Notes: a model not told the origin generated them from the letters alone. 64,000 bases of DNA from Bedellia somnulentella (GCA_963576735.1 OY755178.1:14136001-14200000), one strand, 5' to 3'. Shown: positions 1 through 11,465, counted from the first letter of the stretch. Translations and numbers: made by a program.

Positions 1-235
1 CTCGTGTTTTTTTTATATATATAGTGACTGTTTATTTTGACATTGCTAAATTATCAAGCCCATTAAAAATGCCAATGCATAAAAACCTATTCTAATAACT
101 TATAATTATAACTGACGATATAACTTACCCACTACGCAATCCAAACCAAGAAATGCAAACATACAGAAGAAACAGTATTAGTAACTTGCATAAAGATGCA
201 TTAAATTTATATAAACAACTGCAAATGTAACTCAC

Positions 236-3200
236 CTTTATTATTAATCAGAGCAAACAGCAAGCATAGAGCAAATAAAGCTTTATAGTCATTATCGCAA
301 CAATTCAATGATTCCAGAATCGTTTTCAAGAAAGGTCTCTTTTCTATCTCCCGTCTCTCTTTATCTAACAAACTTTCTAATGTTACAGTTGCTTCACTCG
401 ATAGAGCTGCGTTTACACCACTACGCAATTTCTGCTTTTCCTCATCTGTTATATTCAATTCAGCTTCAGTCTTCACGGAACTCGTTTCATTGCCAGAATC
501 AGGAAGAGGCGAATCAGAAATATTTTCTATATCAACAACGCATGAAACCTTCTTCACATATTGAATTTGTGTTAGTAAATCTTCTGTAGAATCATTTGCA
601 ACGCTAGAAGTTTCACTCACATGTGATGTGGACGGCAAAGAATTTGATACCAATTCAGGATCTAAATCACAACTCGATTCTGTTTCTGATCCAAATGCTT
701 TAGCTCCGCTGTAGTCAGGGGTAGCGTAATCTCTATCATATCCCGAAGTATTTTCTAAAGCTTTTTCCAAACTAACTTGCGGTTTCGAAAACTCAAGTTT
801 AACATTCGATTTGGTATTACTAACATACATTTCTAATATTTTTGTAGCACCATCTTCGAATACTGATAGATCTCCTTGCAATATTATCCAAGCCAATGCG
901 TGGACTATAGGTCCATGAGTTATGATAAGAAATACTTGTGAAAGAAGAAACAAGGAGACAACACATGAGACGGAAGGTTTTTCTTCATCAGCTGATTGCA
1001 TTTTTTGGAAAGAGAAAGGTATAGTTTGAGTTCTGGGAGATCCATCATTACTTTTGCCTTTCAAAATGGCTTCTAAGTTTTTAGTAATAACTTCTAGATT
1101 CTTTTCGTTTCCAGCCGCAGGAGTTTGTCGCTTTATTGGTTCTGAAGTTAATGAATAAACGTAGAGGGGTATGAGTAGTTTGTGTAGTAAATGTTCGGTC
1201 AGCACATCGTTGAGATCGGCAATGTTGAGACAGAGTATGTCGTTGACGTAATGGAGATGATCCAAATGTTCTGCGACAATATCATCTAGCTTTTGCCGGG
1301 ATTGATGACTGGAAAGGAAAAAAAACATGGACTTAGAGCTTTATTTTATAAATTGGTTTTAACCATTTATTTGTTAGCAATTTTTACCTGTATTTGAATT
1401 TAATTCTAGCGGATGTATTATTTCCATTTGATTGATAATAAAAATGCAACTGGATAACTTGCAGCTTTATGCTTTTTATACACATGAAATGTTTTCACAA
1501 AATACTCAGGCAATATCTGATATGAAATTGTTCAATATTTTTTCACGGTACTAACAAACCAAACTCCACAAAAGTCAGTGAAGTATCGGTGCACTTTATG
1601 GATAAGTATCCTATTAATATTATAAATATGAAAAGTTTAGATGTTTGGATGTTTGTGTGTTTGAGGCAAAAAGGCTCCTCAAGTACATAATATATATGAA
1701 TGAAATTGTTTGTTGTCATAAGCAAATTTGAAAGTACGAAGTCTGTCGGGTCATCTAGTCTTAAAAAAGTTACAGTTATACTTACTTGGCATCATTTCGA
1801 ACACATACGTCCATTTCTAAAATATGCTTCCCAATAAACCATACTAAGTTGCTGAAGTAAGGGGCTGCCGTTCTGAAATAAAAAATATCATTGGCGTATC
1901 CAAACGAAACTTTTATTTTTTTGTTACATTTTATGTATTTACGAGGTAAAAAAATGCACTAAGCGTGTGTCAATATTTAAATAAGTTATCTTTTAAACCT
2001 GATCGAGAATGGTCCAGGCCCCTATTTCACCAACATGACAATTGTCAGTGACATATGTCGGCTGAGATATGTCAGTAACAAGTGACAACTGATAAGTTTG
2101 AAAAATATTTCGTGTAGAAATAGTTCTTAACATGACAGGCATAATGTTACAATTGTCGATAACTTGATCTTTTGATAATTATGTTGTCAAACAAGGAGAA
2201 TTTATCCAGCTCGACATATTTGTAGATTTGTCGCAAATTATTGACATGAGATCGAGGGTGTGTCAGTCTAGTGTGAGGGCTAGCGTTACAATTGTCGTAA
2301 TTTTAAGTTACAAAATGTCGCTCCGCGAGTGCAATAGTAGTGGCACTGATTGTAAGTTATATTTAGGATAATGTATAGAGAACAAATAAATTTCTCCTTC
2401 GACATAACTTAATTTGCGTTTAATGAAAAAATTCGTATAAGCAAAACAGGTGTCGAATATTTAATAAATGAAATCGGCGCAGTCATAGTTTTTCTTGACA
2501 ATTGTCTGACTTCTCAGAGTGGTGAAATAGGGGCCAGATATAATTCATTCCTGCCACAAGTATTCAATGAGTCAAAGTATTTGACGATGTATGTAGCCGA
2601 GGGGTGGGTGACTAGCTTCTCGGTCCGGAGGTTGCTAGTTCGATTCCCACTGATAGTAAGACTTATGTGATGTTATTAAATGATTATTTGACAGTCTTTG
2701 ATGTTATTTAAATGTGTATTACATAAAATTAAAAATATCCTTGAATTAGTCTCCCATAATACAAGTTCTACTTAGTTTGGATCTAACTTGTTCTATGTAA
2801 AATATTTCTATGTATTATTATATTCTTAACTTGTTGGACTGGTTAAAACTGAACTCTAATTTATATGTGCTAAATTTCAAGAGCTTTGCAATGGAAATAT
2901 GTACTGGACCTCAGCCACTAAAACGTCTGAAGATTTTACGACACGTTTGTATGTAATGTAATGTAATAATTATTTTTAATATAAAAGTATGCAAACCTGT
3001 CTCGTATAAATCTCAGCATACTCGCATCTTGCACTCTGTACACGTTTAGTGTTAGAGTGCGAACTGCAATACGGACCATTGACTCGGGATGGTTGAAGAA
3101 CTTTATTGCTTCTGTGTATAATGGGAAGTCTTTTGTGTGCTGAAAATATAGATTAATTTACATATTGCCTCAACAAGAATTCTTATCAATTAAAATTAAA

Positions 3201-3491
3201 TCAATATATTTTAAATGAACATAATTCAACAACTAAATCATGTATTGCATTATCAAACCAACCAAGTTCTTAGCGCACTAAGGGTATCTATAAAAAAATA
3301 TGCCATAAAACATGTTTGTTCTACCAAAACCCTCTAAAATATTTATTTCATTCTTATTTTCAGATTTATTTATCTATACTTATAATAAATCTGTAGAGAG
3401 GTCAATTCTGTACATGAAATATATTTTCAAAATAACTATCAGGTGGTGATTAGGGATCGATACTGATGCCAAAAATGCAATCAGTAAAATT

Positions 3492-3537
<46 letters not shown>

Positions 3538-6500
3538 GGTTTGTATGTTCCTTATGGAAACAAAAACTACTCGACGGATTTTAACGAAACTTGGTACAAT
3601 TATTCTCCATACTCCTTGGCAGGTTTTTGTATACTTTCCAGCAGAGTAGTAAAGGGGAATTTTGGGAAATTTTGGGAAAACGGGAGAAGTTACTACATTT
3701 TTTAAGCTTCCGTCACGTGTGCAGCCTTAATGGTTAAACTTACATAGAAATCATGTATGACGGAAATATTTTTCATAAAATTATTTAAAAAAAAATTCTA
3801 AACAGTTTATGTATATTTTTTACGGTTGACTCACAATAACACGTGTAATTCCTGAGAGCTTAGCAGTTCGGAACATTCTGATTATATTTGTTTACTCTTA
3901 CGTTTGTAAACCTCTCATTCATCCCTAATTAAAAAAAAGTAACATTATTACCTATTCAATAAAAAAAGAATCATAGTAATCGGTAGAGAAACACCGAAAT
4001 TATACATAAAATAAGCCATCGCGCCCGTGACCAAAACCAAATCTTTACTAATTTACATATAATAGATGGCGCCAGTAGTTGCATCCTACATTACGTAATG
4101 ATTTATTTTTTAGATTGTTATAAATACTTCATAGCGTTTTATTCCAAAATTTGCTATTAAACGGATATACTGAACCGTTCATTAAAGCGCATTCAAAATC
4201 ACCAAACTACACTGTTTAGGGAGTGCTATAAATTTAATAAATTGAAAACATTGCGCTGAATTTCACAATGCTTGAGCAGTGACTGAAGAAAGAAACCTCA
4301 GATATTTAAAAAAACAACGCTACCCGTGCGAAGCTGGGACGATCCACTAGTAAGTAAATAATATAATATAATTATTATCATTATCAACACAACAAACAGG
4401 GCTCTACAGCCCCCCTAAATATTTGTTTCTGGCACAGCTGGACAAGCAGACAGACAGTAATTCTCGGAAATATGGTATTATCTTCTTGCTATATAACCCA
4501 TATAATATATTCTTAAAAGAAGTCTCGAACTCATAACTAAAAATACTAGCAGTGATAATTCTAGAACTATATGTGATTTTAATGGCCATCTAATTAGAAT
4601 GTGATTATTTCTAGTAATACTTCATATAGGTCAGTAAAATAACAAGCAAGAGTGATCAATTCAAATTAGTCATGTCATTCTTATCACCAAGATAATGCTA
4701 ATCTCATGTTAAAATGACTACTTTAATCTAAAATATCTTAGTCCATTTCAGAAAAGTGGGAAAACATCCAAAAATAAATTTTCATAGATAGTGAGATTTC
4801 TTTTAACTTCATTTGCATAGCCCAAGAATCATTAGAAAGTACCTATTCATTCAGTATTTTTGGGTATTACTTGTGAAATAAATTTGTGATGTATTCATTA
4901 ATCCAAAGCGTTGAAAACACCAGTTAGTTTCTTTCTTGAAGTCAAAAGACATAATTTATTAGGTTGATGTACATGCTTACCTCATTATAGAAGAAATGTA
5001 TTGTATGGTGGTTAAGTTTCAGACTCAGCGTTTTCAGAAATGATATGTAGTATGCCATCACCTCTTCATCAGAAAAATCAAATTTGTGAACTATTATTGA
5101 ATTCACATGGTTGTTACTTAGAAGATAATCTGCAAATAGAATATGTATTAATTTTTTAGTAGGTTGGTTTTTTTTTTCAGTTTTCTTTACTCATTTACTA
5201 ATACCAACCAAGACCAAAACCAAAACAAAGGAATAGCTAGAATTTTGGAGTTTTGGTTACTTGGAGTGAAGATGGCAAATATAAGGTAAAAATTTAACTA
5301 GTTAGGAACAAGGCCAAAATAGATGTCTCATGTAACACCTACTACAAAATTATTGTATATAATAAATATTATACTAAATATATTTTAAAAGTGGTTCCAA
5401 AAGTGAGAAAAGATTTATAGCTGTGAGTATATGTATGTATGTATGTATTAATTAAAGATATAATAACATATAATACACAAATAATTGACATCCAATACTA
5501 AGAAACAGGTCTTTATTTTTTAGACATAAATGTTGCCATCAGCGGGATTTCAGCCCGACCTCCAGACCTAGAGGCCATTAACCTATCGACTCAGCCATGG
5601 ATGTTGTTAAATACTATATAAGGTAATAACATACATTATTTTAGTGTTTTGCTATGTTTGTCTTTTAATGTACTTACTTACTCATTTATGTCAAGTTGCT
5701 TTAAACACACTTATTTGTTGGTTATTCTACTTTTGATAAACTACACTCTTATAATAATACTTACACAATGATGTTTCATTTCTAATGTTTTCAAACAGTA
5801 TATTCAGAGTTTGTAGTAGTTGGACACATACAAATGAGGAGCCACCACATCTTTGTCTCATTATTTTCAAGAAATAAGACAGCATATTCTTCTCTAGGAA
5901 AAAGCTGAAAAGAAAAGAAATAATAATAACATACATACATACACATACTCACCGCTGATATAGTATCCAGAGCTTCGGAATAATAATTCTTCAGCCACTT
6001 TTGGAAGTTGAGTGAGGAAAAGATAGAAGTTAAATAAGGGTTATTCATTAGGGATCTCTAACCGCACTGCCCAAAAATCACTTAAAAATCCCAAAACCTT
6101 TAGGTACCTCTTATGATTACCTCTGGGCAGTAATGGGATTCATTTAGCATAGTTAACTGAATTTAATAGTTTCTTAACCTTTCGAACGCCCAAGGACGGA
6201 TCCGTCCGTACCCCAATCCTTTGCCTAAGGACGTATCCGTCCAAGGAGGAATCATTTTAGTTTTAGTTAATTTTAAATCTTATTTATATGACAGGATAGT
6301 TGAAATCACTTTAAAGTGATAAAGAATGAGTCCATTGACCATAAACAACATTCGCACCTACATTCACCTATACAAATTTTCGGACTAAACTTCATTCAAA
6401 TCTTGCATTATTCAAACGGTCGTGAGCTAACGAAGTGTTTTTACTTTATTTTATAAATTATGTGTTATAAATTATCCTTATTTTAGCATAACTTCTTTGT

Positions 6501-7462
6501 TTTGTTATTCAAAAATGTAACAAAAATGAGTTAGGACGAAAATAAACAAAACTGATCATGAAAATGAGCATATTTCTCAGTCGGGGTCACTCTTAGGTAA
6601 ATTTTTTTTTGAAAGGTAGACAATCTAAATAAAGCATATAATGTCCATATATTTTATTACAAATCATAGTTTACCTATCCAACTTTACATTTCAATCGCT
6701 AAACTATACTAACTAAATAAATAATAAGTAATTTACATCAATGTTCTATACCCGTCCGAACACGGTTCGTAGTGCCGATACTTCCCGGCAGACGACAGTA
6801 ACAAGTAGGAAGGTACTGTCAGCCTACGAAAGGTTAAGAGCCCTGCACAAGGTTAAGCCCTGTAGTGTGGATGACCTGAGATTATACTCTGCAAAATAAA
6901 TTGATTCAAGGCATTCAACTTTTATTAATTTGTATGAGGCTTATGGGAGACCATATCCTTTATTTTTTTCTCACCCTCTAATAATTATTTGATGGTTTCA
7001 AAACTTAGGCTGCTGCTCTTTGAAATTGCAGCCATAGATTCTCTTGATGACTAAATGTCAACAAGACACATCTGTGAAATCACACAATCTGGCTAACTGA
7101 ATGTAAAACATAAGCATTGGTGTCCTTATTATCATAGAATAGTAAAAATATGAAGTCAATATACTTAAAACATGTGTTTTTATGACTAATCAATAGTTAC
7201 AGAGTGTAGTTGTCAAGGCCATTTATCAATTCATAATAAAATAAACTTCTGATACTTACTCAAATACTGAACTGTCATTCTGATCACCCCAAATAAGAAT
7301 CTCAGCTATACACCTCAATGATTCCACAAGAATCCCTCGGTTATTCTCCGAAACCGTGGTATTTTTGCAGAGTATGTTATGTAAATACTTTAGTCTCTCC
7401 AATGAATGAGGGTTTTTAGGACGACCCCATCCACCACCAAACCAACTTCTGCTTCGAAACAT
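236..7462 (-). CDS. CLEC16A: CLEC16A / ema homologue, N-terminal six coding exons (gene continues off the left edge)
   Basis: The coding exons, read on the minus strand, are 7462-7260, 5904-5765, 5129-4981, 3139-2997, 1872-1786 and 1308-236. All have GT...AG borders and the frame is kept (1795 nt, 598 codons). The start was chosen because the protein then begins [11 protein letters not shown], as in the family. Residues 58-67 read [10 protein letters not shown] and continue across intron 1 into [34 protein letters not shown] and [10 protein letters not shown] follow in the family order. The FPL domain covers roughly residues 46-196. The last exon is unusually long (1073 nt) and includes a Ser/Thr/acidic low-complexity stretch, then [12 protein letters not shown] at the donor. 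In animals this membrane-associated protein acts in endosome maturation, autophagy and mitophagy (Drosophila ema, C. elegans gop-1); that role comes from the family. The C-terminal part lies outside the window. No frameshift or stop was seen. Confidence 0.95.
1609..1758 (+). mobile_element. Short non-autonomous Helitron in CLEC16A intron 5
   Basis: It begins TCCTATTAATATTATAAA and ends with a degenerate ACGAAGTCTGTCGGG stem region and CTAG. This matches the common lepidopteran Helitron layout (5' TC, AATATTATAAA, 3' CGAAG...CTAGT). There is no coding capacity. It is about 150 bp long and lies antisense to the host gene. Confidence 0.6.
2017..2535. mobile_element. MITE with GGCCCCTATTTCACC terminal inverted repeats, in CLEC16A intron 4
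   Basis: The left end GGCCCCTATTTCACCA is matched in inverse orientation by TGGTGAAATAGGGGCC on the right, a 15-16 bp terminal inverted repeat. Further inside, GACAATTGTC occurs near both ends. The interior is rich in ACAATTGTC and ACATATGTC palindromes and has no long ORF. A clean target-site duplication was not recognised, so the superfamily is left open. Confidence 0.75.
2590..2835 (+). mobile_element. tRNA-derived SINE, degraded, in CLEC16A intron 4
   Basis: The head carries an A-box-like TAGCCGAGGGG and a good B box, GTTCGATTCCC, about 40 bp apart. The body includes TAGTCTCCCATAATACAAG and CTTAGTTTGG, which I associate with an abundant lepidopteran SINE. The 3' limit is uncertain. It is not a tRNA gene because the anticodon arm and acceptor stem do not form. 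Confidence 0.55.
3373..4350 (+). mobile_element. Non-autonomous Helitron (TCTATACTTATAATAAATC family) in CLEC16A intron 3
   Basis: The 5' end is TCTATACTTATAATAAATC and the 3' end is ACCCGTGCGAAGCTGGG followed by CTAG. A shorter copy of the same family at 22786-23101 shares both ends and much of the interior (AGCGTTTTA, AAGCGC, GGAGTGCTAT, CTTGAGCAGTGA). It contains a (GTCT)n tract and the segment GACGGATTTTAACGAAAC, also typical of lepidopteran Helitrons. It carries no transposase. Confidence 0.75.
3494..3537 (+). repeat. (GTCT)n microsatellite inside the Helitron
   Basis: About ten tandem GTCT units. They create an open frame of repeated CLSV residues, which is not a gene. Confidence 0.9.
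5403..5448 (+). mobile_element. Family A SINE-like repeat, 3' stub, in CLEC16A intron 2
   Basis: Only the last ~45 bp remain: GATTTATAGCTGTGAGTATA followed by four ATGT units. This is the terminal module of the full-length family A copies elsewhere in the window. Confidence 0.6.
5515..5605 (-). mobile_element. tRNA-like SINE head, degraded, in CLEC16A intron 2
   Basis: On the minus strand CATGGCTGAGTCGATAGG resembles an A-box region, and GGTCGGGCTGAAATCCCGC resembles a T arm with a damaged B box. It looks like the head of a tRNA-derived SINE. No functional cloverleaf was found. Confidence 0.45.
5929..6155 (-). mobile_element. Family A SINE-like repeat, diverged, across the exon 2-upstream part of CLEC16A intron 1
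   Basis: It starts with ACATACATACATACACATAC, the tail in reverse, followed by ACTCACCGCTGATATAG, CCACTTTTGGAAGTTGAG and GCCCAAAAATCACTTAAA, in the order of an inverted family A copy. It is more diverged than the intergenic copies. Its tail lies only ~25 bp from the acceptor of exon 2. Confidence 0.65.
6178..6833. mobile_element. piggyBac-like MITE with TTAA target duplication, in CLEC16A intron 1
   Basis: TTAA flanks both sides (6174-6177 and 6834-6837). The ends are CCTTTCG and, inverted, CGAAAGG. A TTAA duplication with CCYT ends is the mark of the piggyBac superfamily. The 656-bp interior has no transposase. Near the left end are two palindromic motifs, GGACGGATCCGTCC and GGACGTATCCGTCC, 35 bp apart, which could be subterminal transposase-binding repeats. 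Confidence 0.8.
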
Positions 7463-8036
7463 TTTCTTATTTCCTAAACTCTTCACCAGATTTTGTAGCA
7501 CAACATTTCTGTTATTAATTTGTTGTTACATACATGTTTCTTTCATATCAACAGTCTTGTCATGATGTTTCACTGGGATGTAATACACACTATCATGAAC
7601 CATATAGAGCTAATTATACAATATAGCTTTTCTACCAACTGGTCAGCGATTTGATATACACATTCTAATAGAAACAATCATAGATCTAAAAACATACGCA
7701 TTAGTTGTCTTGTTTCACTTCACTATCTTTATCTGTAAAATTTTCTATTTTATTTGACTCATTGACTGATTGAAATAATGGTAAAGGATGTTCAATATTG
7801 ATTGATTGTGATGGCACTGATGACAGTTATGTCAAACTTGTCAGTTTAACTATATTCTTGCTTTGTGGCTATCGTGTTGCCCTAGCTATTTCGCCAATGC
7901 TGTGAAGAGTACAATAAAATACAGTGAAACTCTGTAGATTGTCTGACTAAAAGATCAAAAGATTAAAAAAAAATATTTAATTATTTACGTTGACAATCAA
8001 ATGGTAACACAAATATTAATTAGTTACTTTGCTTAG
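7463..8036. other. Upstream flank of CLEC16A: 5' UTR and promoter must lie near here
   Basis: No repeat or ORF stands out. It should contain the transcription start of CLEC16A (minus strand), but I see no TATA box or initiator that I would commit to. Confidence 0.4.
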
Positions 8037-8830
8037 TTACTTTGGTTGATCGGATTTATTTATAGTGAGTGTCATTAAATTCGTTTTTGAGCTATTGAGA
8101 CTAAGCAAATTAAGCTGGAGCCAATGACAGACTCTATCATACCCTAATTGGGCTTTTGCAAAGGTTTCACACCAACTATCTCCTTGAAAAACCAAAACAG
8201 TATCATCCGCAAATGCGAATATTTTGGCATTGATGTTATCAACATCACAAAGATCATTAATATAAATGAAGAAGAGCGTTTGGCCCAGCACACTACCCTG
8301 GGGTACACCAAATAAGACACTATCCTCCGCACTCAAAAAGCTACCAACTTTAGTTTTTTGCTTTCTTTGGGACAAATAGCTTTCAAAAAGTTTAAGCTGT
8401 AAACCTCGGATTCCCAACTTCGATAGCTTATCGAGAAGTATTGGAATCGACACAGTATCAAATGCCTTAGCAAGGTCTAGAAATATTGCTAAATTACATT
8501 TTCCTGAGTTAATACCATTTGTTATACATTCTATAAGTCCCGATACTGCATCTTCTGTAGATCTTAGCCGTCTAAAACCATATTGGCTTCTGGATAGCAA
8601 ATTGACTTTTTCCTGATAATTCAAAAGTCTTATATTGATGACTTTTTCTAATACTTTTGACATCGACGGCAGGATAGATATGGGGCGATAGTTATTAATT
8701 TCATTTTTATCTCCTGATTTGTGTATCGGTACAATAGTAGAGTTTTTGAACAAACCTGGGAAACAGCCGCTTCTGGATAGGTTGCAAATGTGGGTTAAAA
8801 AAGACTGCTTTGAATTTGGTTCCTGATAAA
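8037..8830 (-). pseudogene. Non-LTR retrotransposon reverse transcriptase fragment
   Basis: An open frame of ~238 codons, extendable upstream without a stop to about 8830 (SFLTHICNLSRSGCF), carries RT blocks in order: NNYRPISILPSMSKVLEK, AIFLDLAKAFDTVS, GVPQGSVLGQTLFFIYINDL and the catalytic FADDT. The last block, NLLSLNSSKTNLMTL, is then cut short by a stop. Endonuclease, most of the thumb and the 3' UTR are missing, so this is a dead internal fragment. The motifs place it in the jockey/CR1/I group of APE-type LINEs; the clade was not determined. It is unrelated to the adjacent host gene. Confidence 0.85.
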
Positions 8831-8946
8831 TTTAATATAAATTTTACATATAACCCCATGAAAGATGTATTTAATTTTGACAATCTGTATTTTGTTCATA
8901 ACTCTAAAGAATAAAAGGGCGTGTACGAAAATATTGATATTTATGT

Positions 8947-9034
8947 AAACAAAGTTATAGAGGTTTGCCAAGATCGTACAAAGTGGCAATCGATAAGTAA
9001 CTGCCTACCCCAATGGGAAATAATGGCATGAGTG
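8947..9034 (+). mobile_element. RTE LINE 3'-terminal fragment
   Basis: It encodes a damaged version of the RTE C-terminus (EVCQDRTKW) and then TGCCTACCCCAATGGGAA and GGCATGAG. This matches the ends of the RTE copies at 32459-33918 and 46793-47209. Everything upstream is missing. Confidence 0.75.
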
Positions 9035-9460
9035 TAATGATTATTATTATTATCTGGGGGCACGGCAGTGCCCCTGCCAAGTCTCGAGCAAAACGGGCAC
9101 GGCCGTACCATCTTTTCTCGAAGCGTTTCGCGGCTGTTTCGCCCCCCCTTTATCTTCGACGTGGACAAAGCTAGGAGTTTAGATTTTCGGTGAATAATAG
9201 TAGGCATTGGAACAAGCTTAAGTTCGAAATTACACGCCAAATGAATTAATAGTTTAGGAGTTACGGTCGATCAAAGTTACACCATTTTGTCACTCACTGA
9301 CTCACTGACAGATCATCAAAAATCTAAGGTACTTCTAGCAGACTTAGAAACTTCAAATTTTGCACCAAGATAGGTCATTAGCCACATATAAAGGAAAAAT
9401 TATAAAAACATTAAAAAATTATATGCCATAGAAAACAATTTTATATTTGCGGTTTGGCAA
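9035..9460 (-). mobile_element. Unclassified (TAA)n-tailed dispersed element
   Basis: Read on the minus strand it ends with the GC-rich hairpin GGGGCACTGCCGTGCCCC followed by AGATAATAATAATAATCA. The hairpin plus TAA tail looks like a retroelement 3' end. The body includes CACTCACTGACTCACTGACA and CAAATTTTGCACCAAGATAG (plus strand), which recur in lepidopteran genomes as far as I know. The left end is clear and the right end is a guess. It abuts the RTE stub. Confidence 0.5.
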
Positions 9461-9997
9461 GAACATTATGTATGGATTTTGACTGCATTGTTAACTTTGT
9501 TCGTTGTTCAAGTACCTATTCAATTGGATGAATACATACATAGAATAGAAAAGAATAATATAAATGTAATACATAGACTATCATTAATACAAATTAATAC
9601 ATAAAGTTCATTAAATTAATAAAGCTAAAACTCCATTGTATTGCGATAAATATTGTATGCGCGCTCGATAGATGGCGTTGTACCTGTCTGAATCGCGCTA
9701 TGGTTGCGTTACAAAGCGCAGTGTAAGTAGTAGGTACTTCAAAATAATTCGATAATTTTCATTTGATAGCGCCATCTGTCTATGAAAACCCATTTCGAAA
9801 CTAAAAAATATTGTAGTGATAATTGATATTCGGAGAACTTTACGTGTTATTTAGTTTAGTTTAGTTATCGTTTGTAAGTTAGTAGATATATATTTATTTA
9901 GTTAGTTATTTGTTAGTTAGTTTAGTTCTATTTAGTTTGCATATATTTATATAAGTTTAAGCCCTATTGTTATAGAAGTAATTGTAAATATAGTGTA

Positions 9998-10153
9998 ATG
10001 GAACGTGAAATATTGTACATAAATGGCAACCTTTGTCCACACAGAGTTATCTCTATTCCTGGAGATGGGTCGTGTTTATTTCATTCGTTGTCATACAGCA
10101 TGTATGGGAGTTTTCAGTCGTCAAACAAGCATACGTGGCCCTTTCAAGAGTGA
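9998..10153 (+). pseudogene. Helitron OTU-domain start, truncated by internal deletion
   Basis: The frame begins MEREILYINGNLCPHRV and continues ISIPGDGSCLFHSLSYSMYG. The latter contains the OTU cysteine-protease signature (Asp-Gly-x-Cys-Leu-Phe-x-Ser) with its catalytic Asp and Cys at residues 24 and 27. About residue 38 the sequence changes into helicase coding sequence in another frame, and a TGA follows at 10151. OTU domains occur in the large proteins of some animal Helitrons, and the helicase end directly downstream supports that origin. It is a relic, not a working protease. Confidence 0.7.
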
Positions 10154-10410
10154 CTAGTTTGGGTGGATTACATTTAATAAATGTGAATTTTAGTAGTATC
10201 AAAGCTCAGGAGACAGCAATAGCTGAATATAATCGACTCCGAAGTATATATCGCCCAGACTTGTCTACCTTAGAAGTAACGAAGCCTCAGAGAAGAAACA
10301 GAAGAGATAGAGATAGAGAATGGGTTCTAAGCAAAGCAGTAGCTGACGTCCAAGAAATTGTGAGGTCACCTAAAAGTAAAAGAAAGAAATGCATTACAAA
10401 AAATAAATGA
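10115..10410 (+). pseudogene. Helitron (PIF1-like) helicase C-terminal fragment
   Basis: Translation gives QAYVALSRVTSLGGLHLINV, the last conserved helicase motif, then SSIKAQETAIAEYNRLRSIY and RPDLSTLE, and a basic tail ending in a stop. This is the usual C-terminus of the Helitron Rep/helicase protein. The replication-initiator domain and helicase motifs upstream are gone. The fragment is joined, one frame off, to the OTU start. The stop codon lies inside the left arm of the large inverted repeat that follows. Confidence 0.8.
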
Positions 10411-11119
10411 GATCCCACCAAAAACATTAAATTTAAAAAAATGCCAAGTCTCTCGATGCAGTTTTTCCATCTTAAAAAGTTTTGAGATCTCATAGAAGCC
10501 AAGTCCTATTCAAAATATTTCGTAGTTATAAATCAACATTTAGTAATTGTATCAATAGTTTTCTTTATATTATAATTATAGTGACTTGGCAATGAGCACA
10601 AATTAAAAGCTGCTTGCTGCCTGGAATTATATGCAAATGTTACTGACGAGACCAGTGATCAGATTATTTGTTATGTGTGAATCATGATGGTCACTACCGA
10701 CTACATGCTCCAATACAATAATTAAGAATACCTTACGGGCCATCGCTTTATAAAAGTAAATGAATCGAGAGTGCACTAAGACTGACTGCCGTTGCCGAAA
10801 TTCGGTTGGGACGACACGGATAAACCAAAAGAAAATTAATTTTGTGATATTAATGTTTACGCATGCGGTGTGTGTAACTTTCAACTCCTCCAAATACGAG
10901 TATGCCGTTTTATTTGTTTCTTCTTGTGCTCATTGCCAAGTCACTATAATTATAATATAAAGAAAACTATTGATACAATTACTAAATGTTGATTTATAAC
11001 TACGAAATATTTTGAATAGGACTTGGCTTCTATGAGATCTCAAAACTTTTTAAGATGGAAAAACTGCATCGAGAGACTTGGCATTTTTTTACATTTAATG
11101 TTTTTGGTGGGATTCATTT
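10404..11119. repeat. Large fold-back: ~197-bp inverted repeats around a 320-bp spacer
   Basis: The left arm (10404-10602) starts AAATGAGATCCCACC and ends AATGAGCACAA. The right arm (10924-11119) is its near-perfect reverse complement, including GACTTGGC, TATGAGATCTCAAAAC and GCATCGAGAGACTTGGC. The left arm overlaps the end of the Helitron helicase fragment, so the duplicated sequence appears to be Helitron 3' flank. The spacer contains no recognised gene. Confidence 0.9.
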
Positions 11120-11465
11120 GAATTAATAATAAAAATAAACAATAAAGTTCACTAGTGTCTCTGTGGCCTGTGCCACTTCATCTTGACCTATGGGAGTTTG
11201 GCGGCTCAAGCAGAAGTTGTGTGTACCTAAGCTTAATCGGATAGAGTTAGCGCATTTAACGAGTTGTCCTCCGCTAAATTACTCACTCGGTGCTCTTTCA
11301 CCATGTCATTCACCAAACCGCCCACAGATGGTATGACGCAAATGCTACATCGCAGTATAACAGTTTTCTACATCCAAAGTATAAGCCCCAAAATTCTTTG
11401 ATGAGCCAGTAGTAAGAGATAGTTCTAATCAAAAGAACTTTCTGAAGAGATCGAGTTTACATTTG

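Noticed and set aside
3466..3705. 79-codon frame with repeated CLSV units
   Set aside because: It is a translation of the (GTCT)n tract inside a Helitron.
5403..5448. A coding or regulatory role for the ATGT repeats
   Set aside because: They coincide with tails of family A and RTE copies throughout the window.
7463..7501. CLEC16A start at the upstream ATG (MLQNLVKSLGNKK...)
   Set aside because: The family N-terminus begins at MFRSRSW (7462); the 13 upstream residues match nothing in the family and are probably 5' UTR.
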